Positions 38,201 through 49,624 of a DNA stretch of 64,000 nucleotides are shown here, piece by piece. Made by a program: the position numbers and the translations under genes. Numbering within the stretch: position 1 is the first letter of the stretch; each line of letters begins with the position of its first letter. The notes below the pieces were generated by a model. It made no database searches. It saw only the letters and a program-made list of their open reading frames with translations, and was not told the DNA's origin. Origin of the DNA: Bryopsis sp. KO-2023. Taxonomy: Eukaryota > Chlorophyta > Ulvophyceae > Bryopsidales > Bryopsidaceae. Location of the stretch: assembly GCA_030272585.1 (NCBI GenBank), contig BSYQ01000009.1:1612001-1676000 (forward strand). Direction: 5' to 3'.

Positions 38201-40513
38201 CTTCAGGGCTCAGCAGGACAGGAAATCTCACCTGCCCCCCCCCCAAAAAAAAACCCATCAATCTCTGGATTTTTTTTTCTTATCTGTCCAATTTTGTTTC
38301 TTTCTCATATCAGGGCAAAACCACACACCCCTGATCCATCTTTATCTATTTTTATTTTTGGGTTCTAACATGTTATTTTCTTATAAATTAAGATGTGAAC
38401 TCTTAAAAAATGGAATGTCAGAAGGGCATGAAATTAGATCTGATCAGGTAAATTCAAAAAAAATGTTTGGAAAAAAAAGAGAATGGAAAAAAAATTGTTG
38501 ATCTATGAATCCATCAACAGTTCTTACCTCTTTCCCATCTTTTGTTCTTAAAACTTTTCCATCCACGACTGGTGACTTTCTAGCTTCGGCATGTGCATAT
38601 CTAGGACCAACCTGAGTTCACCGCCCCCCAAAAAAAAGAAGAAAAAAAAACACTCAAAACTCATAAAAGAATGTCTTGCAGCACAGCACCACTCCACAGT
38701 TTTTGACTTCTGTAAAAATATTCGGCCTCTATTTTAAGAAAACCACGGAAAAAACAAGAAAAAAAAGAGAAAAAAAGATCCATCTTTCCTTCAGCACCTA
38801 CTGTGTACACCTTCACATCAGTCCCCCCGGTGGGCAAAAATTCCTCATACAAAAAAGAACCGTTTCTTCGTATGGTCCCAGGATGATGCGGGTTGTATTC
38901 AGCAGATTTGTTATCAATCTTTCGGAACAGCATTTTCACCCCACCACCCTGAAAAAAAGAAAAAAAAAACAGTGTTGCAAACCTTTGAGAAGGGGAAGTT
39001 CAGTAATTCTTTAATTATATTTTAAAGTTATTTTCAACGGAAAAAAATCCACATGCTATCACTACAAAAGGCGAGGTCGCAGCATTCAGACTTTCAGCAT
39101 AACACTTGCTTTTTTGTTCAAAAGTGTTGAAAAAAACAAAAACAAAAACAAAAAAAACAGCATAGAAATTAAACTTGATCAGATGGAAAATATTCACCAT
39201 GGATTGAGGATAATAGACGTGAATATTATGATCCTCCCCACTGGCGGGTTTTTCGACAAAGGGCTTGCACAGTTTCCGCCCTTTGAATTCGATAAAGTCA
39301 GTCTCTTCCACCAAGCCTTCCACTTCCTCTCCTTTTCTCAAATGATCCCTAGAAATGACAATGTGTTTCGGAACAGGGATTTTGGCGGCCTTCAACAAAA
39401 AGTCAAGTTTTCTTTTTCACAACTCCATTTTTGTGCTGTATACTTTTTTTATATGTGAACATTCTTTTGGTGACAGGTTGCGTGTTGGATTTTTCAGTCA
39501 ATTTCTGGGAATATTCTCATAAAAAAAGAAAACACAAATAGAACAGAAATTCTTAAATGCAAAAAAAAAGTACAAGGCACTCCAATGGTGATTATATTTT
39601 TCGAGTTTCTTCAGTTGATGACCATGATTGTCTGTTAGAAAAAAAAAAGATACACATAAACAATTTAAAAAAAACAATTAAAAGAAAAAGGAATGTTAAC
39701 CCACCTGTAGAACATCGTACACAATTCTTCTATCAAACAGAATATACTGCTTGCTCAAATCGTTGAGCAGAAAAGGCTTTCGCAGCTCCACATAATGCAA
39801 GGCTTTCTCCATGGGGAAACCTTCCGAGTGCCAGGACAGCAAGCAATCACAGTCGGGCCAATCTTCAATGGACTTGTTCAAAATCGTCTGTTTTGAGAAA
39901 AATAAAATAAAAGATTAAACCACTCTTCATGATGCACATTTCAACGATATGACTTTTTTTTATTTTATTTTTTAATTCATCAAAGCACCAATTCATGCAC
40001 AGCTCTCTCTCTCTCTATATATATATATACTTAAGTATATATTAAATAAAACTACAATATTTAAGAGAAAGCAAGCAAACGTGCAAGAGAAAATCAAGCT
40101 AAAAAAAAAGACATCACGACTTCCATTTTGAAGTTGTATTAAGTATTAATCTAGCCAGCAGGCTCTGAACTGGGTCAGTCCAAGAAACAATCCAAAGGCA
40201 TTTAAATATAGTTCCACTGAATGGGAAATTACCCAAAAAAAATTGTCTAAAGACGTCAGCATCGACGTCCAATGCCAGGTTCTCAACTTACATCGTCCCC
40301 GAATATTTCGACGTCGAACTCCCCGTTCCGCACGAGCCGCTTCACAATTTCGGACATCGGGTTGGAGCGAGCCTTTTGAGAAAAATCAGAGAAAGTTAAA
40401 AAAAAGCAACGAAAGAAAACGTCAGTTGCACGCCGACTCAGTTTTCAGTTTCGTTTTTTTTTTTCGTTTACCTTCTTGTCCATCGCACATATCCCCACTT
40501 TGATTTTCGCCAT
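32162..40513 (-). CDS. PPIP5K: Inositol hexakisphosphate/diphosphoinositol-pentakisphosphate kinase (VIP1/PPIP5K family)
   Basis: Eighteen exons read leftward: 40513-40472, 40372-40292, 39887-39705, 39389-39198, 38948-38802, 38611-38528, 38231-38157, 37766-37648, 37237-36973, 36481-36287, 36052-35817, 35111-34747, 34530-34304, 33996-33913, 33677-33477, 33350-33059, 32865-32591, 32434-32162. They sum to 3,336 nt (1,111 residues), in phase throughout. The N-terminal ATP-grasp kinase shows [47 protein letters not shown] and VCGFDLLR...[10 protein letters not shown]. The C-terminal histidine-acid-phosphatase-like domain shows [45 protein letters not shown] and YFTSESHIH. The enzyme makes 1-pyrophosphorylated inositol phosphates (IP7/IP8) that report phosphate status; the second domain can hydrolyse them. 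A possible 5' extension from an ATG at 40961 is noted separately. Confidence 0.95.
35253..35279 (+). repeat. Poly-G27 tract in a PPIP5K intron
   Basis: Twenty-seven consecutive G on the plus strand (C27 on the transcribed strand) lie in the intron between exons 35817 and 35111. It could form G-quadruplex DNA on the non-template side and is prone to sequencing error. Confidence 0.9.
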
Positions 40514-40749
40514 CTCTTCACCAGGCTCCGCACAGTTTGGAAACTGATGAGAGAAAACAACGAAAGAAAAACGTCACCGATTTTCCGAAAGTGTCACGGA
40601 AAGTCGTCGTCGAAACACCAATTCCACCCCCACCGTTTCCAGAACAACCGTAAATCAGCGTCTCGACGCTGCCATAAAACTGAGAAGTCGAACAGAAGAA
40701 TCGAGCATCCCAAAACGACACAACCGTCGTGACGACAACGGATTCGAAA

Positions 40750-40961
40750 CTCTAGACAAAGACTGTTCCGAATATTCTCCGCGCGCGATCTGTCGATATA
40801 TCGAGCCCCCCCACCGAGCGTGTCCTCCTCAGCTTGCTTCGATTGTTCGGGGCTGGCGTTTCTTCTTCGCAAGATTCCATTCTCGGCGTGGAGTGAGAGT
40901 GAGCGGCATATGTCCCCAACAAGGACCTGTCTGGAGGCGAACCTTTTTCCTTCGTTGACAT
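40750..40961 (-). CDS. Possible 5' exon of PPIP5K
   Basis: An ATG at 40961 opens a frame (MSTKEKGSPPDRSLLG, later SKLRRTRS and VGGLDISTDRARRIFG) that could splice to the acceptor at 40543. There the frame reads FPNCAEPGEE into [15 protein letters not shown] phase-0 donor GTGGGG follows RRTRS. The Ser/Arg-rich stretch would be a disordered N-terminal extension. Without transcript evidence the ATG at 40513 is the safer start. Confidence 0.35.
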
Positions 40962-41718
40962 TCGACGCAGAGAGCGAAACGCCGAAACAACAGCGTGCAA
41001 AGCCGCCGACCCCTTAGCAAGAAAACGTCCTCGCCTCGGGGAGCCGAATGCGCTTTTCGACCCCTTCCCACTCGGTCCGCTTTACTGTCGGAGGAGTTGG
41101 TCGGAAACGGGACCATTAGGGAGGAAAAAAAAATTAAATCCTCAGATTGCGTTTTTTTAGATCGGATGGTCACACCATAATCCACAACAGGATTTTCTGT
41201 GGATTGCCAAAAAGACTCATTCAGGAAATTGTTCTTTTTGAAGAGAGAGAGGAGGGGTGGCTTCCACTTTTTAATTTGTTCGTTTTTCAACACCACCAGA
41301 TTGGCTTCTGTGATCAAACTGGTGAGGTAATTGAAGAGTTGTTGTTTGGTACTTGGATGCGACAGGGACTGGAAGTGTAGCAAGGAAACTTTTTACAGAA
41401 AAATGGTGTCCATACAACCGACCGACCACTTTAAATACCAGATCAGATCTTCATTCGTTATATAGAATGACTGATTTACCTTGCTACTTCTGATTCGAGG
41501 AAAGTCCCTATCCTGTTCCAGCTCAATACAACAGAGTGGGTTTCATGGTGATGAACAAATTGGCCTTCTTGAGGACCCATTGTGCTTTATTTTTTGAATT
41601 TCGAATAGAAACTGAAGCAGCTTTTTCTGAAATCTGTGGTGGGCAAACAAGCAGCAAATAATATCTTGTTGCTCATTCTCACTCCTGTGTTCGTTTTCTT
41701 CCAAACCCTGTGATTCCA
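40962..41718. other. Intergenic upstream of element 3
   Basis: Overlapping ORFs exist on both strands (184 codons minus at 40829-41383), but none has domain features or splice partners. If element 3 ends a plus-strand RNA, its body would be here. Confidence 0.35.
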
Positions 41719-41771
41719 GCTGCGTTGGCAGCAAGAGTTTCTTTTCTCAGTTCTTCTCTTTCAAGGAAAAC
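41719..41771 (+). ncRNA. Element 3: U-rich ENE-like region and A-rich tract 5' of tRNA-like structure
   Basis: A 5-bp hairpin GCTGC/GCAGC (41719-41732) abuts a lower stem AAGAG/CTCTT (41733-41737 with 41756-41760) that encloses UUUCUUUU and UUCUU. After UC comes AAGGAAAAC (41763-41771), then the tRNA-like fold. Aligned in parallel, UUUCUUUU faces AAGGAAAA with seven of eight positions fitting U.A or C+.G Hoogsteen contacts. An upper stem between the two U-rich strands is not evident, which makes this the least certain ENE of the three. Confidence 0.5.
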
Positions 41772-41822
41772 AAGGCACCACTAGACTGGATGAGCCCTTG
41801 GGGTTCGAATTCCCAGTGCCTT
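41772..41822 (+). ncRNA. Element 3: 51-nt mascRNA-like tRNA-like structure
   Basis: A perfect 7-bp acceptor AAGGCAC/GTGCCTT encloses a T-arm (TGGGG, loop TTCGAAT, TCCCA) with 20 nt between acceptor and T-arm, in which only a weak CCA/TGG hairpin is seen. There is no anticodon arm. It is the same length as element 2 and begins directly after an A-rich tract. No T-run follows within 20 bp, arguing against Pol III termination. Confidence 0.65.
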
Positions 41823-42754
41823 CCTTGATTCGATGTAATAAGCTTACTTCTCTCGGTCTGTTGGCCCATCAGTGAAGATTGAATGTGCATGGTGAGGATT
41901 TCACTAGGTAAAGATGAAGTTTGTCTGAATTTTCTGCATGCATTTTGGAATCTGGGCATTGTTGCAAGACTGTCAGAAAAGATGTTATTAAAACACGATT
42001 GCGGGCACCAGCACTCGAAACGTCAACTACCCAGTTTTTGAATGCGGTAAAGACTGACAACTTGTCACAAGTTATCTTGAAGATAGACGTCGAGTGCGAA
42101 CTAGGTAGCTGTGAGAGCCAGATGTTAGAAAACGAGTATGGATTCAAGCTCAGATACGGAATGTTCCCGTCTGTTCGAACAGATGTTCGTTGACGCTTTC
42201 CCGCACGTTCGGTGCAGTCATTTCCCTTTGCTATGACCGAACTGGAAGCGCTTGCGAGGGAAACAGATTGGGAGATAGACGACTTGGGTTTTGCAAAGAA
42301 TTGGAACCAATTCTTTGTGCTCCGCTTGAAAAGACTTTCGAGGGAATCAGTTTTTATTCGAGAACGTGTGGAATAGATTCGCACAGGAAATAAAAAAGTC
42401 ATGCACACTGCTCAAGCAGGCTCTCAAGGCCAGCCCTGGGAAAATTCACTTTTGTTCACTGGTGAAAAGTACTTTTGACAAGGAACGAATCGACATTGCT
42501 ATCCGTCCATTTGTGCAGTGATGGATAGCTATCTGACGGTGTGTTCCAAAGAATGAAACCAAAAGTGAGCTCTTGCAGGCTTGGCAAGCTAACTACTACC
42601 ACTTTCAAACGACAAATCGTCAATACAGAAGCTTAGTTGCTTGTCCACCTCCGTCTCCTGCAAGTCGCACGGTTGGTTTTCGGACAAGGCCTTGATACAT
42701 CTTCCAAATGTTACCCGATTGTAAGAGCAGCCTCCTACAGAACACACGCAAACT
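41823..42754. other. Intergenic, no supported gene
   Basis: ORFs of 179 codons (minus, 41869-42408) and 90 codons (plus) overlap each other and lack family features; neither joins neighbouring exons in phase. It separates element 3 from the stop of the secreted-protein gene at 42755. Confidence 0.4.
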
Positions 42755-43931
42755 TCAGGTCTTGACCCAATTCTGATCGCTGAGTAGCTTTCTTTTTCTA
42801 GTGCTTAAAGTCGCTATTTTTGTTAAAACACCCGCCGCTTCTAAGGTTTCAAACTTACTGTCTTCGCTCTCGTGGAGAAGCTGCAACGGCAAAGATAAGT
42901 TCACTTTCTTCCCATCGCTTATGTTCTGCAGTATCATGTCCGCCTCTTCCGTCGCGAAATTTGATCGAATCGCTTCTGCTAGAGTGGTGGTGGCCGTTAT
43001 GGTATAGCCATCCGTGTTCATTGTGCACCCTTCCAGCTGAATTTCCAATTTGTCTAAGGATGGCGCATCTGCAACATGCGTAAACAACTTTCTTTAGACC
43101 TGCTCAATTTTGGGGGGCCAGGAATGCCTTTCTTTTTACATGGAGAAAAAGCACTCAACGGTCTACTGGCTGGGAAAAACAGAATGCTCGTTTGGCAGTG
43201 ATAAATGAGTCATCGACATATCGTTTATGTGAGAGCACTGGCAAGACTGTGAAGGACCCACACCTTGTTCCAGACGCTGCAGGGATAAATGCATGATATC
43301 CTCCGCCAGAGTGAAGTTGCCAGATGACTTGAGACTGAGCGCACCGTAGGGGTCAAGCTGTGGGTAGCAATTAGGAGTTAAATATTGATCCGGCAGGGCA
43401 TCTCGGCAAAACATGCAACAAACATCTTGTGAATTCTAGTCAAGGACTTCGACACGAGCAGGTCTCACCTTACGGCAGAATGAGCTGCTGGAATCTGCCA
43501 GGCTGTCCACCAGTTTCTGCGGGAGAAGGAAATTTGCAGATTAGTACATCGATGAGGTGTTGTTGCGACTGCAGTCCATAACAAACTCGAAACCAGGATT
43601 GTGTTTTCAGAAACAACAGAGGGCCTGCGTGTGTGAGGAGTGTATTTACGAACCTCCATATTCCAAGACCAATCGGTCCACGATGGAGACAACCTCCCGT
43701 CGCGAATAACACGATTGGTGGCGTCGGTTTCTTGCAACTGACGGATAGGACGCCCTGATAGACAAAGAACTGTCGATAAGGAATACTTTTGCGGCGTCAT
43801 TTTTCACAATAAGATAAAAAGTAAGCATGTCCCCCAGTGTTTGGGGAGTGGGATCAGGTGGTGACTGTCGACCACTGACCTTGGCTCATCACGAGCAGCC
43901 CAAATAGAACAACCACAAGCCCAGATTTCAT
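42755..43931 (-). CDS. Small secreted protein of unknown family
   Basis: Five exons read leftward: 43931-43880, 43754-43654, 43516-43469, 43357-43264, 43068-42755; 609 nt, 202 residues, all phases consistent. The first exon encodes a textbook signal peptide (MKSGLVVVLFGLLVMSQ). The mature part carries RPIRQLQETDATNRVIRDG, a WTDWSW motif, KLVDSLADSSSSFC, LDPYGALSLKSSGNFTLAED and a ~100-residue final exon rich in Thr, Glu and Leu. It has only a few cysteines. It sits between element 3 and the ARM-repeat gene, same strand as the latter. I recognise no family. Export through the secretory pathway is inferred from the N-terminus alone. Confidence 0.65.
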
Positions 43932-44383
43932 GTTTTTTCCCTGGAGGGTCTGCGCCGAGTGTTAACTAGAATATAGCTTTTATTGAGAAGGGGAGGAAGA
44001 CTGTCGTGAGCTGCAACGAACACGGCAAGATTTTGCATTGTGGGTATTGGCCCTGTCTTGTGAAAACAGTGTCGAAGAGTTGCATCAAGGCATTGAACTG
44101 CACACGGACCACTCCCATACTGTGCGGTTGGATAGTCCAAGGGGTGGAAATTCAGAGCGGGAGATACGACTGCTCGCGATTTCATACTTGGTTGCCCAAA
44201 CGTAAACCAAAATGTGCAATTCACAAATGTATCAATACAATATATTGCGTGCCTGGTCGATTCAACTCTTTGTTAAAAGGTTTAAAGTCCCCTAATAACA
44301 TAACATAACATAATAAGGCAGCCCTACTTTTTCTTCATGAAGAATGTGACGTAGCATTTCAAAACCGTGTTTTTTGTGCGAAT
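43932..44383. other. Intergenic
   Basis: Short promoter/3'-flank region between the secreted-protein gene and the ARM gene; no ORF or structure supported. A short CATAACATAACATAAT repeat lies near 44298. Confidence 0.5.
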
Positions 44384-45912
44384 CTATTCCACAACTTCGG
44401 ACAACTCTTCGTCTTCACTGTTGAATGGCTCGTATGTCGATCCAAGAGGCAGCTCGTATGGCCAGTTGATGAACTCGATCTGCCGTATGGCTTGGGATAT
44501 GCTGCGCCGAATATCTCCGCACACTGCTATTTCATAGAGCTTCTTCAAAAACTGGACGACGTCCAGCCTCTGTAACTCCGCTCGACAGGTGGTGCTCTCT
44601 GAAATGTTAGTGATGCATTCCAGCACATGCCTCAGCACACTTTGATGCATCGAGGATAGTTTTTGAAGCAAAGCTGGGATGCCGTCTGCATCCACGATCG
44701 CTCGTTTTCCTGTTGCGACACAGGCTCAACGAGTCAAAGTCTTGGTTTTGAGCGCGCACTTCCAGTGCATTGTGAACGAGACAGGAATCTCGTTCCCTCC
44801 TCCTCATACCTTCGTTCGCAATGGCGATGGTCCCCAGGGCACACAGAGCCGCGTTATCCAAAGCGAGTCTACGGTGGTTCAGAAGTTCAAGAAGGTGCTG
44901 AACCGTCCCCTCTCCGACGCACGCCACCTTTGCATCCTTCCTTGATGTCAACAAGGTTATCAGGGCCGCAGCCCCCTCTTGAATTCTCCAGTGCCGTCCG
45001 GTGCGAAGAAGGCTCGTGAGCGATGGAAGAGCTTTGGAGACATCGATCAGCTGAACCAGAGCCTCCTCGTTGCGATGCATCTGAATTGCGGCGGGTAGAC
45101 ACTGTCTGAATATCTGAAGCTAGGAATAACTTGCTTTCATGCAAACAAAGAAGGAGAGGTGCTCACCCCTGCACAAGAGACGAGTATCTTCAACCCCATG
45201 TCAGATCGTTCCAGACTCTCTTGCAGAACGAGATCCATGAGCCTCGGAAGGGTGGTTCCCATTCCAACGAGACATTCTTTGGTGCATTGAAAACGGGAGG
45301 CCTCCAGAAGTGCTCGGTAGCAGGCATCACGTATTTCCATTTCGCTGTCCGTCAACGCCACCACCAGGGCAGCGAATGTATTTTGCTGCACCATCGTTCT
45401 GCATCCCAGTTCCTTTATGACCACCACCTCCAGCGCCTCTGCTGCCCGTCGCCTTACCACCGTGTTTTCGTCCTGGAAAATCGCTCGTAACATGTGAATG
45501 GGCACAATAACGCCCTGCAAGAAAAATTAATGCAAAGCCGCCCCCATTCACCTCGAGCAAGGTCGTCAGCGGCTGCACCACACCAGTCCCAACGCACTGG
45601 ACGTAACCAAGGGGGCTATGCAGCAATTCAAGCACCCCAAGAAGCGCTTTCTGGCGGATGATGACTTCTGGATCGCTCAGCTGGGAAACCTTCACACGAA
45701 AATGGCGAAAATGACCCCATAATTTCCATTAACTCATGGAGCAAAGATGTGTTTCTTTCGAACAGAACAATACGCACGATTTTTGGGAAAGCCACTCGTT
45801 CGAATCCCCTGGTCACCGCCGTGGGCGACTGAGCCTGCGGATAGGGCTTGGCTTCAAATCGAACTATGTGCCGCAAATTCTGTTGAACGCGAGACCCGCC
45901 GATCGCGGACAT
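44384..45912 (-). CDS. Armadillo-repeat protein, candidate radial spoke head 14 (RSPH14/RSP8-like)
   Basis: Five exons read leftward: 45912-45778, 45689-45552, 45514-45167, 45113-44810, 44709-44384; 1,251 nt, 416 residues, in phase. Helical ARM/HEAT-like repeats are visible from about residue 40 on (IVSQLSDPEVIIRQKALLGV, LRAIFQDENTVVRRRAAEAL, LVVALTDSEMEIRDACYRAL, LQKLSSMHQSVLRHVLECI). The N-terminus around GFERVAFPKI and the tail QAIRQIEFINWP recall RSPH14/RSP8, an ARM protein of the ciliary radial spoke. That identity is a resemblance judged by eye; other ARM proteins are possible. The intron after exon 1 has a strong GTGCGT donor. The tail is acidic (SEDEELSEVVE). Confidence 0.8.
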
Positions 45913-46221
45913 TGCACCTATCTTGCTGTTTGAATATTTTTTCCTCAGCGACAGACAGGGCTGGGATTGTGCCAATATCAAAAAGGTGCATCGCGAGGTT
46001 ACAAGTTTGACGATCGACTACAAGTCTCCTTGAACTGTTACAACGGTGTTTATTGCCACCACCCAAATCATCACTGCAAAATACAACCCAAATATGCAAT
46101 TTTCCTTGCACACACCATCCATAGCACCATCTAGTTTTTTCAACAACTGTCTCCCCCCCCCCCTCGTTTTGCAAGCTATCTATTCCCCTTCAAAAAAAAA
46201 ATCAACTCTCCACTTGATCGC
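45913..46221. other. Intergenic
   Basis: This is the 5' flank of the ARM gene and the 3' flank of the DUF445 gene. It contains a C-rich homopolymer near 46153; nothing else supported. Confidence 0.5.
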
Positions 46222-49216
46222 TTAATCAAACCACTGAAATATGGCAAAATGCTGAACTAAACCCACGATCGCCCCGAGGAACCCTCCGACTAACATCAAC
46301 TTGAACTCATCTTCTTGAAACACCGGTCTAAGAACTCCGATGAATTCGGACGGCTTGAGGGCTCTCATTTTCGTTTTCAGAGTATTGGCCAGGTCCATTT
46401 GCCTTTCCATTATCCCGTAAGCTGCAGGGAAAACGTTGCCGATTTCTTGCATGACGGTTTTCACGACGATTTCACGCACCCTCTGGGCTGCATTGTCCCC
46501 GAGGATGAGAGGGGCAGCGATTTTTTCAGCAGTCGTGGACACACCGTCCAGATACTCTTCAGTGACTTCTTGCAACATCGCGTGGAACATGTGCTTATTC
46601 TTGCCTGAAATACAGGAAAATGGTAAATGAATCGGGGGTGAGGAAAACAGGGACCGACCATGTGGTGATATATATGCCTTTCTATGTCAATCAGCAACGA
46701 AGGTTTCCATCCGTTCCATATATATAAAATCAAATGCATCAAATGAATGGGTGTAAAGTATGTACATGCAGCATCCATCAGAATCAGCCGTAAAACATTG
46801 CTTCCGATCAACATCCTTGAACAAGAATTTCGCAAGCCTAAAATCCAAAAGGGAAGTATCCAGAAGCCATATTGAAACACGTCTCAGCTTTTCACGAGTG
46901 CAAAATAAAACCACCACCACTCATTTTCGCATTCTGCAGAAATGGGGGTAAGGACGATGCATCCCAAACCTCGCAAATGGCAAATTCTGCTCACCGTTTA
47001 TGATTTCGTCGAAGAATAAATCCACCCTCATGAATTCCCGCTCCGAAAGCTCTGCGATCATGGCTGCAGCCTCGTGTTGGCGTTTCAGAAAGACACCTTG
47101 GATGGTGAAGCAGCCAAGGATCTTCTTGGGTTCAGCAGGCTCGAAGATCAATTTTATTGCAGCCAGGTTGGTCAAGTACCCGACAAGAAGGCCAGCCACA
47201 GGAAGGACCCACCACTCTCCATAAAACCTGTAAATCAAGGCCTGAAAAACACACACACACGAACCAAACGCATGTTGAAATTGAACGTTGACTGATCGAG
47301 ATTGAAACCATTCCTTGTGCAAGAATAGGGAACGAAGGTCCCTCCTGTCTGTCTTTTCTTCTCTTTTTTTTCTCAATTCATTTGATAGAATATACAGTGC
47401 ATGTGGTTCAGTGAGCATCAATCGATACCCAGAAGTTTTCCAAACAGATCAAAAAATGATCAAAAATTATGCATGCCAGCTCACCTGAATCCCTCCGAAA
47501 AGAAGTCCAAACCACCAGCCAGACCACTCCACAAATCTATACTCCGTCTGCCCGATTTCCAAAAACACCTCCACGAAGACCCTCTTGTTTTCCTCGGCCC
47601 AGCGTTGCACCAAACCCTTGAGGTCCAATACTTCCAGAATTCGGTTTTTCACTCTTTCCATCAGCAGCAACGTGAAATGAGCCGACTCCTTTTCCACCAC
47701 CAGCAACACTTCGTCCTTGACGTACTGAGGCAGGGCTTGCCATACGGCTGGAATTATGGATTTGACGATTTCCTCAACGGAGCGGCGAGTTATAGCCTAA
47801 ATCGAAAACGAAACACCACAGTTGCTTAACATTTGCTTTTTCTTATCGATAGGACTAAAAGTGCCACTCACAACACAATCTCAATCTCCCCCAGTAGAAA
47901 ATTGAAAACCCAATTATCATGATGGGGTTGCGACTTTTGCGAAACTCCGCTCCAAGAAGAGGTTTTTACCTTCGTCCCCTCTTTGCAGCACTGTTTCACT
48001 GCTTCTGGGTCCACTCGGCCAAACACCTCCGGCACATCGATCAGTTTTTCCGTGAAAAGATCCACCAGCCTTCCTGCCATTACGCTGGATTTTGCTGGAA
48101 CGATGCCCTGCCATCCGAACAGCCCGAAGGGCTGTCCCTTGGGCTGCCACAATTTCCATCCGACGAACTCCACTGGGTGGAAAGTCATTTTCAAAGCGAC
48201 GACATTGGTACCATATCCAACGAGACCGCTGATTATTGGGATGAGGAAGTAAAGCCACAATGGAACTCCATCATCGTCCTCCCTCTTTTCTTCAGGAATT
48301 TCTGTGGTGCAGCATATTAATTGCTTTTTTAATGCTGGGTTATTTTAACTTGATAATCACTGCATTGTACTGACATGTGTAATTTTAGAAATTTTTCCAA
48401 CATAGGACAGAGGGCTTTTCAGAAACGCCAAAATCAGCCAAGAAAAATTCGAATGATCAATTGAATGGACTGTAGCCAAGGAAACAGATCTTCCTAAAAG
48501 ATGGCTCTTTCAGTTTTTCTCCGAACACAGTTTTTTCTTATGAAACGGGGTTGAGGTAGAACCACAGAGTTGCTTCCTTATCCATAATGCTTCAATCTTA
48601 CTTTTTTCTTGTTTTCATGCAAAAAATTGACTAAAATGGGGGTTCAGTCGGGAATTCAGCGCAAACAGAGGGAGCGCGAGGGAGCCCAAAAATAATGAGG
48701 GCATTTGCCAGAGGGTTCAATATTCATTGGATGAAATGGATGAACAGCACAAAAAAAGAAAAGAAAAGAGAGAAATTCGGATGGAAAATACACACCTGGA
48801 CTGGGATCTTGATGCAATCTGTGAAACAGGGAAAATCAGATCAGTTCAAGGTTTTTCCTTTTTCCAATCCTTGTGAAAATATTTTTTTTCAATACATATC
48901 ATATTCCTTGGAACAAAAGAAAACGAAACGAAAGCAAAGATCCCACATCTACTGGCGATGCGCGAGGGAAAAGTGTAATATGAGCGTGGGAAAAAATGAG
49001 AAAGCACATTCGACTTGGTTTTCCGACAGCACCTACGTTCTAGCAGCGACGCTCGAGGTCACCACCACCAGCAGAAACGATAACTGAAGCAGAACAAAGA
49101 AAAACATTCACACAATACATTTTCAACTGTCGAGGGAATTTCCCTGCTGAACCAAACACACTCGCAAGCCGCACCTGTCTGCAAGGCACGACCACAGCAG
49201 AACAAAAGCGCCACAT
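46222..49216 (-). CDS. DUF445-family membrane protein
   Basis: Seven exons read leftward: 49216-49175, 49083-49037, 48818-48796 (a 23-nt microexon), 48301-47970, 47796-47485, 47241-46995, 46604-46222; 1,386 nt, 461 residues, all in phase. The first two exons give a signal- or transit-like hydrophobic start (LSFLLVVVTSSVAA). Two internal repeats typical of DUF445 follow: a membrane segment leading into GYGTNVVALKMTFHPVEF, and later GYLTNLAAIKLIFEPAEP. Each is followed by a helical cytosolic-type domain with a (V)PAK or FLKRQ region. The protein closes with a hydrophobic C-terminus (GGFLGAIVGLVQHFAIF). DUF445 proteins are widespread in bacteria and also found in plants and algae; their function is poorly defined. 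An alternative upstream first exon starting at 49572 is possible. Confidence 0.85.
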
Positions 49217-49624
49217 TATACCCAGCCAGGTTTTCTAAGAAACCCCAACGGGGATCCCTAGTCTCACGAACAGGGCTCTTGCGACAAGATGCTTTTTCCG
49301 CAAAAGTCTAAGAAGAATAGCTCCCGTCGACAGGGAAAAAGGAGGGACATACTTTGCTCACACACTTCCGAGATAAGAAAACCCACAAGGAAGTCGCACA
49401 TCAAGACGTGACGGCGATGTGGACTCGACGTAAATCACTGTCAGTTGTCCTGGGGAAAGGCAACTGCGGGCCGGTTTACGATGTACTGCCTCGCCCACGT
49501 GACTAATCGTACTGTACCGGACAGTGTGATTACCTTGTACACACGTGTGGCTTGTGCTTCCATGGCAGACATGGGTGACCTAATATAAACCTGGCGGCGA
49601 TCGAAGTTTGCTCGGGCAGCGAAG
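49217..49624. promoter_or_regulatory. Divergent intergenic region between DUF445 gene and TSR1
   Basis: This 408-bp interval separates oppositely transcribed genes and so should hold both promoters. A minus-strand ATG at 49572 followed by a short ORF with a GTAATC donor (MSAMEAQATRVYK) could be an alternative 5' exon of the DUF445 gene, leaving only 52 bp between the two start codons. No TATA-like box stands out. Confidence 0.4.

Noticed and set aside
41869-42408. 179-codon minus-strand ORF as a gene
   Set aside because: Overlaps plus-strand ORFs of similar quality, has no recognisable domain and no in-phase connection to neighbouring exons.
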